DNA from: Chloroflexota bacterium
GTDB lineage: Bacteria > Patescibacteriota > Saccharimonadia > Saccharimonadales > Saccharimonadaceae
Direction of reading: 5' to 3'
Assembly (NCBI GenBank): GCA_004145215.1
Contig: SEAL01000007.1
Coordinates: forward strand, 1 to 34,572
DNA length: 34,572 bases
The notes under the pieces are model-generated. The model did no database searches. It worked only from the letters and a program-made list of their open reading frames with translations, and had not been told where the DNA came from. Both the position numbers and the translations under genes were made by a program. Shown in pieces: positions 30,704 through 34,572 of the stretch (position 1 is the stretch's first letter; each line of letters opens with the position of its first letter).

Positions 30704-32587
30704 TTATGCCGCGTGAGCGTACAGTTGAGCTTCCTTTGGAAGTTTCGTATCCTTTAGTAGTTCTTCGACAGTTGCTTCGTCGATCGTTTCTTCAACCAAC
30801 AATGCTTGCGCTAGTTTATCGAGACTTTCGCGGTTATGTGTAATCACAATTTCAGCACGTCGTGCAGCTTCTTTGATCAGCTGTTCAACTTCGCTGTCGA
30901 TGACTTTTGCGGTTTCGTTACTATATGGACGATCGTGTGTCATCTTGTCGAAAACCATACCGCCGTTATCTTCATGGAAAACTTGGTCGCGTAGCTTACT
31001 ACCCATACCTTGTTCAATTACCATGTCGCGCGCAATTTCAGTTGCCTTTCGGAGGTCTGACCCAGCACCAGTCGTGATACCATCTGCCCCGTAAAGGATT
31101 TTTTCTGCAACACGTCCACCCATTGCACGAGCAAGGATATCTTTGAATTCGTAAACATTCGTATAGCTTTTGTCTTCCGGCGGCAAGAACCACGTGACGC
31201 CACCTGTGCCACCACGAGGTATGATCGTGACTTTATGGACAGGATCACTATCAGGCAAGACGTGACCCACAATTGCGTGACCAGCTTCGTGATATGCCGT
31301 CAGCTCTTTTTCTTTTTCGTTCATGACTTTCGTCTTGCGCTCTGGTCCAATTGCAACCTTTTCGAACGCCTCTGTCAGGTCATCGTTGTTGATCTTTTTA
31401 CGATTTGCACGTGCGGCGATAATTGCAGCTTCGTTTGCAATGTTTGCCAGGTCAGCACCAGACGAACCAGCTGTTTTTGCAGCCAATTTATCAATCTTGA
31501 CGGTATCGTCGGTTGGCTTCTTTTTGAAGTGCACCTTCAGAATAGCTTCACGGTCACGTCGCTCTGGCAGCATGATATTTGTTCGGCGATCGAAACGACC
31601 TGGTCGTAGTAATGCTGGGTCGAGTACGTCTGCACGGTTTGTTGCCGCTAGCACGATGACGTTCGTCCCTGTTTCGAAGCCATCCATTTCAACCAAGATC
31701 TGGTTCAATGTCTGTTCACGTTCGTCGTGTCCGCCGCCCATACCGCTACCACGCTTGCGACCAACAGCATCAATTTCATCGATAAAGATAATCGCTGGTG
31801 AGTTTTTCTTTGCTTTTGCAAACAGATCACGAACACGTGACGCACCAACACCAACAAACATTTCAACGAACTCTGAACCAGAAATACTAAAGAATGGCAC
31901 ATTTGCTTCACCCGCAACAGCGCGTGCAAGCATAGTTTTACCAGTACCTGGACTACCGACTAACAGTACACCCTTTGGAATCTTCGCCCCAAGCTCTTCG
32001 TATTTTTTTGGATGCTTTAGGAAGTCGACGACCTCTTCGAGGTCTTGTTTTGCGCTATCATTACCGGCGATATCAGCAAATAACACTTTTTCTTTATCTG
32101 TGCCATACAATTTTGCCTTTGATTTGCCGAATCCCATCGCCTGATTGTTCTGGCCTTGCGCCTGGCGCATCATAAACATAAAGAATCCGACAATTAGCAG
32201 AACCGGAACGATAATGATCGCAAGGTTCCAAAGCGTTTGGCCAGTTTCAGATGGTGCAGTGTCTTCTAGGATGCGCTGTTTGACATCTTTGTTCAGAGTG
32301 TCATCGCGAAGTAGCGTACTGACACCACCTTGCAGATAAGAAGACTCTTTCGGCTCATCGCTGCCTTTTGGTGTAATTTTGAGATTATTACCGCTACCTT
32401 CGATTTTTTCGATTTCACCTTTGTTTGCGCGCTCGATAACCGAAGAAATATTGACGTTCTTCAGTTGATCACGAGGAGTAACAATTGCAAATACAGTTAA
32501 TATACCCAGAACAACAATTGCCCAGAATAATCCTAGACGAATCCAGTTTGATGTATTTTTTTTCGGTGGTTTGCTTTTTGTTGCCAT
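30704..32587 (-). CDS. ftsH: ATP-dependent zinc metalloprotease FtsH
   Basis: From the ATG at 32587 the protein is 627 aa. It has two N-terminal transmembrane helices (about 18-36 and 121-140) around a small extracytoplasmic domain, Walker A GSPGTGKT (211-218), Walker [12 protein letters not shown], the SRH region with [11 protein letters not shown], and the zinc site HEAGH at about 440. FtsH degrades misassembled membrane proteins and regulatory proteins. The ORF track starts 87 nt upstream, but [10 protein letters not shown] is the more natural start; a possible ribosome binding site AAAGGA is rather far upstream. Every domain is intact, in contrast to the next two genes, murJ and lepA. Confidence 0.97.
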   Translation of the reverse strand: MATKSKPPKKNTSNWIRLGLFWAIVVLGILTVFAIVTPRDQLKNVNISSVIERANKGEIEKIEGSGNNLKITPKGSDEPKESSYLQGGVSTLLRDDTLNKDVKQRILEDTAPSETGQTLWNLAIIIVPVLLIVGFFMFMMRQAQGQNNQAMGFGKSKAKLYGTDKEKVLFADIAGNDSAKQDLEEVVDFLKHPKKYEELGAKIPKGVLLVGSPGTGKTMLARAVAGEANVPFFSISGSEFVEMFVGVGASRVRDLFAKAKKNSPAIIFIDEIDAVGRKRGSGMGGGHDEREQTLNQILVEMDGFETGTNVIVLAATNRADVLDPALLRPGRFDRRTNIMLPERRDREAILKVHFKKKPTDDTVKIDKLAAKTAGSSGADLANIANEAAIIAARANRKKINNDDLTEAFEKVAIGPERKTKVMNEKEKELTAYHEAGHAIVGHVLPDSDPVHKVTIIPRGGTGGVTWFLPPEDKSYTNVYEFKDILARAMGGRVAEKILYGADGITTGAGSDLRKATEIARDMVIEQGMGSKLRDQVFHEDNGGMVFDKMTHDRPYSNETAKVIDSEVEQLIKEAARRAEIVITHNRESLDKLAQALLVEETIDEATVEELLKDTKLPKEAQLYAHAA

Positions 32588-32654
32588 ACTGCCTGTTACT
32601 AATCCTTTCGAGTCAAGATAAAATAGAGATTTCCCACTCCTACTATCATAGCAC

Positions 32655-33527
32655 TTATCGGGACACCTCGACAATAAATTCAGTCTTCGTAAAGCGAAGT
32701 GTTATACCTTTGCTGATTTCGTAAACACGACCGCCATGTAACGTTTTTATAGCATGTAGCATCTGCTGACGCTGCTTTATCGTCAGACTGTCCTGCAGGT
32801 GGCGCAGACAAATTTGACGCAGCAATTCAACGGCGACATCCGAACCAATTGAAATAAACAGATGTCTAGGATAATGGAGCCTCGCTGGTAAAACAGAATT
32901 AACCTCTGCTTCAATCTGATCGCGCAGCTCTGCTTGCCTCGATCGAAGCAGCGCCATATATTCAACAGAATCGTCACTAGCCATGCGAAGTGCAGCTCGC
33001 ATACGGTTGCGCAGGTATTTTTGACTGCTATTCGTACTGTCTTCTCGCCACTGCAAATTATGCTCAGCCGCGTACTGTAGAATCGCTTTTTTTCGCGTTG
33101 ACAGTAGTGGACGCCGTACATCCGACCGCCCCAACACAGCCAGGCCGCGCCATCCAGTTCCACGCTGGCAGTTGATGGCAACTGTTTCGAGTAAATCATC
33201 CGCATGGTGCGCCGTCATAATCAGCCCGTCATGCTGCTGTGCAACGGTAGACAAAAATGCATACCTGCGACGTCGTGCCATTTCTTCACTCGATGTCACC
33301 CCCAACTCTTCGCGCTTTGTCGTATATTCAAGTCCGTATTTTTCTGCCAATTTCTGGACGAATATCGCGTCATCTGCCGAATCATCCCTGATTCCGTGAT
33401 CAAAGTGCGCCACGATAATCTCGCCTTTCGGCAAGTTCGTTAACCATACCGACTCGTCGTGTATTAGTTTATGCAGCAAAACAACCGAATCGACTCCACC
33501 ACTTACACCGACAACATACGTATTCAT
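32655..33527 (-). CDS. tilS: tRNA(Ile)-lysidine synthetase TilS
   Basis: The 290-aa protein has the PP-loop VVGVSGGVDSVVLLHKL at residues 4-20, the family motif TAHHADDLLETVAINCQRGTG near 105 and WREDSTNSSQKYLRNRMR near 160, which are the core of TilS. The enzyme attaches lysine to cytidine 34 of the CAU-anticodon tRNA-Ile so that it reads AUA. The C-terminal part is shorter than in E. coli TilS (about 430 aa), as in many small genomes. It is preceded by a small membrane protein gene 6 nt away and followed by ftsH, an order also common in Firmicutes (tilS-(hpt)-ftsH). Confidence 0.93.
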   Translation of the reverse strand: MNTYVVGVSGGVDSVVLLHKLIHDESVWLTNLPKGEIIVAHFDHGIRDDSADDAIFVQKLAEKYGLEYTTKREELGVTSSEEMARRRRYAFLSTVAQQHDGLIMTAHHADDLLETVAINCQRGTGWRGLAVLGRSDVRRPLLSTRKKAILQYAAEHNLQWREDSTNSSQKYLRNRMRAALRMASDDSVEYMALLRSRQAELRDQIEAEVNSVLPARLHYPRHLFISIGSDVAVELLRQICLRHLQDSLTIKQRQQMLHAIKTLHGGRVYEISKGITLRFTKTEFIVEVSR

Positions 33528-33533
33528 AGGTAA

Positions 33534-33704
33534 CTAAAACCTCTTTGAAATCTGCACCCCAATCCAAATGCCAAATATTCCACCGATAAATCCACCCAAA
33601 ATACTCCAGCCACCGAGTGGATCGTTGTCTCCAAACAATACTGGAATATACGAGCCAATTGCCCCGAACACAGTTGCGAACAGTAATATTGATTTTTTAT
33701 TCAT
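33534..33704 (-). CDS. Small two-helix membrane protein
   Basis: From the ATG at 33704 the product is 56 aa, with two hydrophobic segments (residues 5-22, SILLFATVFGAIGSYIPV, and 33-51, GGFIGGIFGIWIGVQI) joined by a short acidic loop. Gly-rich second helices of this type occur in small membrane proteins of unknown role. The track start 27 nt upstream lies in the promoter region. TATACT ends 10 nt before the chosen ATG. It begins the transcription unit that includes tilS, ftsH, murJ and lepA. Confidence 0.6.
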   Translation of the reverse strand: MNKKSILLFATVFGAIGSYIPVLFGDNDPLGGWSILGGFIGGIFGIWIGVQISKRF

Positions 33705-33714
33705 AGATATGTTT

Positions 33715-33720
33715 AGTATA
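33715..33720 (-). promoter_or_regulatory. -10 box (TATACT) of the small membrane protein-tilS-ftsH unit
   Basis: TATACT on the minus strand, 10 nt upstream of the ATG at 33704, so the leader would be only a few nucleotides. No good -35 box. Confidence 0.4.
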
Positions 33721-33742
33721 TCGCGAATCACCTACTTTAGGG

Positions 33743-33748
33743 CATAAT
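33743..33748 (+). promoter_or_regulatory. -10 box (CATAAT) of the alpha/beta hydrolase gene, leaderless spacing
   Basis: CATAAT is followed by 6 nt and the ATG at 33755, the same geometry as at hrcA and the ATP-grasp gene. Confidence 0.5.
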
Positions 33749-33754
33749 AGTAGC

Positions 33755-34572
33755 ATGAAAAAGAAAGTGCTTATTACCATCATGATTATACTCATCTCAC
33801 TCGTTGCCCTTGCCGCCGTTATCGTTGCCGCGATCTATTTTTGGCCGCTCCGATCATCCAGCCTACAAACCGGTACACCAAAAACAATTTCATACGAGCA
33901 GTCAATCGCGCAAACCGGCGCCCTGGCCCAGTCCGAATCAAAACGCGGCGTGCTGGATACCTGCCAATCAAAAGTAATGACGCATGGACAAAAAACTGCA
34001 AAAACAGTAGTCATGCTCCACGGTGTGACAGCTTGTCCTGATCAATATGACGGCCTTGCAAAGGTTTTCTATGATGCCGGTTATAACGTTTACATTCCGC
34101 GAGCCCCGTATCACGGTACAGCGAATAAAAAAGACCATGGACAAGTGACAGCCCAGAATCTAGTTGATTACGTTAATACGTCTATCACCGCTGCGACAGG
34201 CCTAGGTGACGAGCTGGGTGTTGTCGGCCTTTCCGGTGGCGGCATGTTGGCAACATGGGCATCGGAATACCGACCAGAAGTCAAACGTGCGCTGATATTA
34301 TCACCATTCTATGAACCAGCGGCTGCACAGGCGCCAAAATGGCAACTACCTTTCCTACACGTACTGTACGGATTTCACATTCTACCAGATACCTTTATCG
34401 AACCCGCTACTCCAGACGGTGCAGCATTCTCGTACCGCGCGCTGGCAAATTACGACATTGTCGCCAAAAACTTCAAAAAAGACCCGAGCGGACTATCGCT
34501 CCAGTCGATCGCCGTCGTCACAAGTGATAGCGATGATCAAATTGATCTGTCGCTCGCCAAATCAATTCCGCA
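33755..34572 (+). CDS. Membrane-anchored alpha/beta hydrolase (partial, C-terminus outside window)
   Basis: The frame is open to the right edge and is therefore absent from the ORF track. It begins MKKKVLITIMIILISLVALA, a signal anchor, and the visible 272 residues include the oxyanion strand VVMLHGVTACPDQYDGLA, the nucleophile elbow VVGLSGGGMLATWAS (G-x-S-x-G) and a region SDSDDQI near the right edge that could hold the catalytic acid. The catalytic His would lie beyond the window. The architecture is that of monoglyceride lipase/carboxylesterase-like enzymes held outside the cell membrane. A lipid or ester substrate from the host or environment is plausible but not shown. Confidence 0.8.
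   Translation, partial: MKKKVLITIMIILISLVALAAVIVAAIYFWPLRSSSLQTGTPKTISYEQSIAQTGALAQSESKRGVLDTCQSKVMTHGQKTAKTVVMLHGVTACPDQYDGLAKVFYDAGYNVYIPRAPYHGTANKKDHGQVTAQNLVDYVNTSITAATGLGDELGVVGLSGGGMLATWASEYRPEVKRALILSPFYEPAAAQAPKWQLPFLHVLYGFHILPDTFIEPATPDGAAFSYRALANYDIVAKNFKKDPSGLSLQSIAVVTSDSDDQIDLSLAKSIP

Noticed and set aside
32588-32674. 87-nt N-terminal extension of ftsH in the ORF track
   Set aside because: The extension MSRCPDKCYDSRSGK lies over the leader and tilS end, with no family support.
1-34572. Transposon, prophage or CRISPR origin for the deletions
   Set aside because: No transposase, integrase, target duplication, inverted repeats or regularly spaced repeats were seen at the breaks or elsewhere.
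1-34572. Alternative genetic code (TGA as glycine)
   Set aside because: TGA acts as a normal stop at the ends of clear genes such as the ATP-grasp and GT4 genes.

Overview
The window looks like chromosomal DNA of an ultrasmall Patescibacteria/CPR bacterium, most likely Candidatus Saccharibacteria (TM7). This is inferred from protein flavour and gene content, not from a marker tree: a VirB6-like membrane protein of the type found in that group, short versions of several household proteins, a MurJ/FtsH/LepA/TilS block, and many small helical or membrane proteins. TGA is used as a normal stop (for example at the ends of the ATP-grasp and glycosyltransferase genes), so the code is not the TGA=Gly code of Gracilibacteria/SR1. 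I see no tRNA, rRNA, CRISPR array, transposase or phage gene.

Layout. 0-4.9 kb: a DUF192 protein (cut by the window edge), a RimK-type ATP-grasp ligase with a retropepsin-like RimB/DUF785 protease, and a divergent ATP-grasp plus GT4 glycosyltransferase pair that runs stop-to-stop into a Stealth-like transferase. 4.9-10 kb: a VirB6-like protein and a giant polytopic membrane protein. 10-16.2 kb: dnaJ, an Asn/Thr/Ser-rich surface protein, a coiled-coil membrane protein, a putative glycoside hydrolase and dnaK. 16.2-19.6 kb: a type IV pilin, a large repeat-containing secreted protein and a broken PpiC/SurA-like chaperone. 19.6-23.7 kb: two ABC export systems. 23.7-25.4 kb: grpE, a 44-aa amphipathic peptide gene, hrcA and a divergent small helical protein. 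25.4-27.4 kb: a tatA-tatC block with a candidate Tat substrate and a 29-aa membrane peptide, then a sortase-signal-like surface protein. 27.4-33.7 kb: guanylate kinase, lepA, murJ, ftsH, tilS and a small membrane protein. The right edge holds a partial secreted alpha/beta hydrolase.

Three themes stand out. (1) Many genes that begin a transcription unit have a sigma70-like -10 hexamer only 6-10 nt before the ATG, implying leaderless or nearly leaderless mRNAs, whereas several operon-internal genes carry AGGAGG/AAGGTGG ribosome binding sites. (2) A 44-aa peptide gene missed by the ORF track sits between hrcA and grpE with perfect Shine-Dalgarno coupling; it is a strongly amphipathic helix that shares ISTIGD with staphylococcal delta-hemolysin. 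(3) Between 18.9 and 30.6 kb at least five genes are internally deleted or truncated. LepA shows this clearly, because its missing C-terminal end reappears in another frame. MurJ, two ABC ATPases without Walker A and a PpiC-like protein are also affected. This is either real gene decay or a set of collapsed assembly joints, and should be settled before any functional reading of those genes.

Regulation: a clear CIRCE-type operator (8-bp perfect arms, 9-bp spacer) overlaps the hrcA -35 box, a degenerate one lies in the dnaJ promoter, and only a half-site is visible upstream of dnaK.
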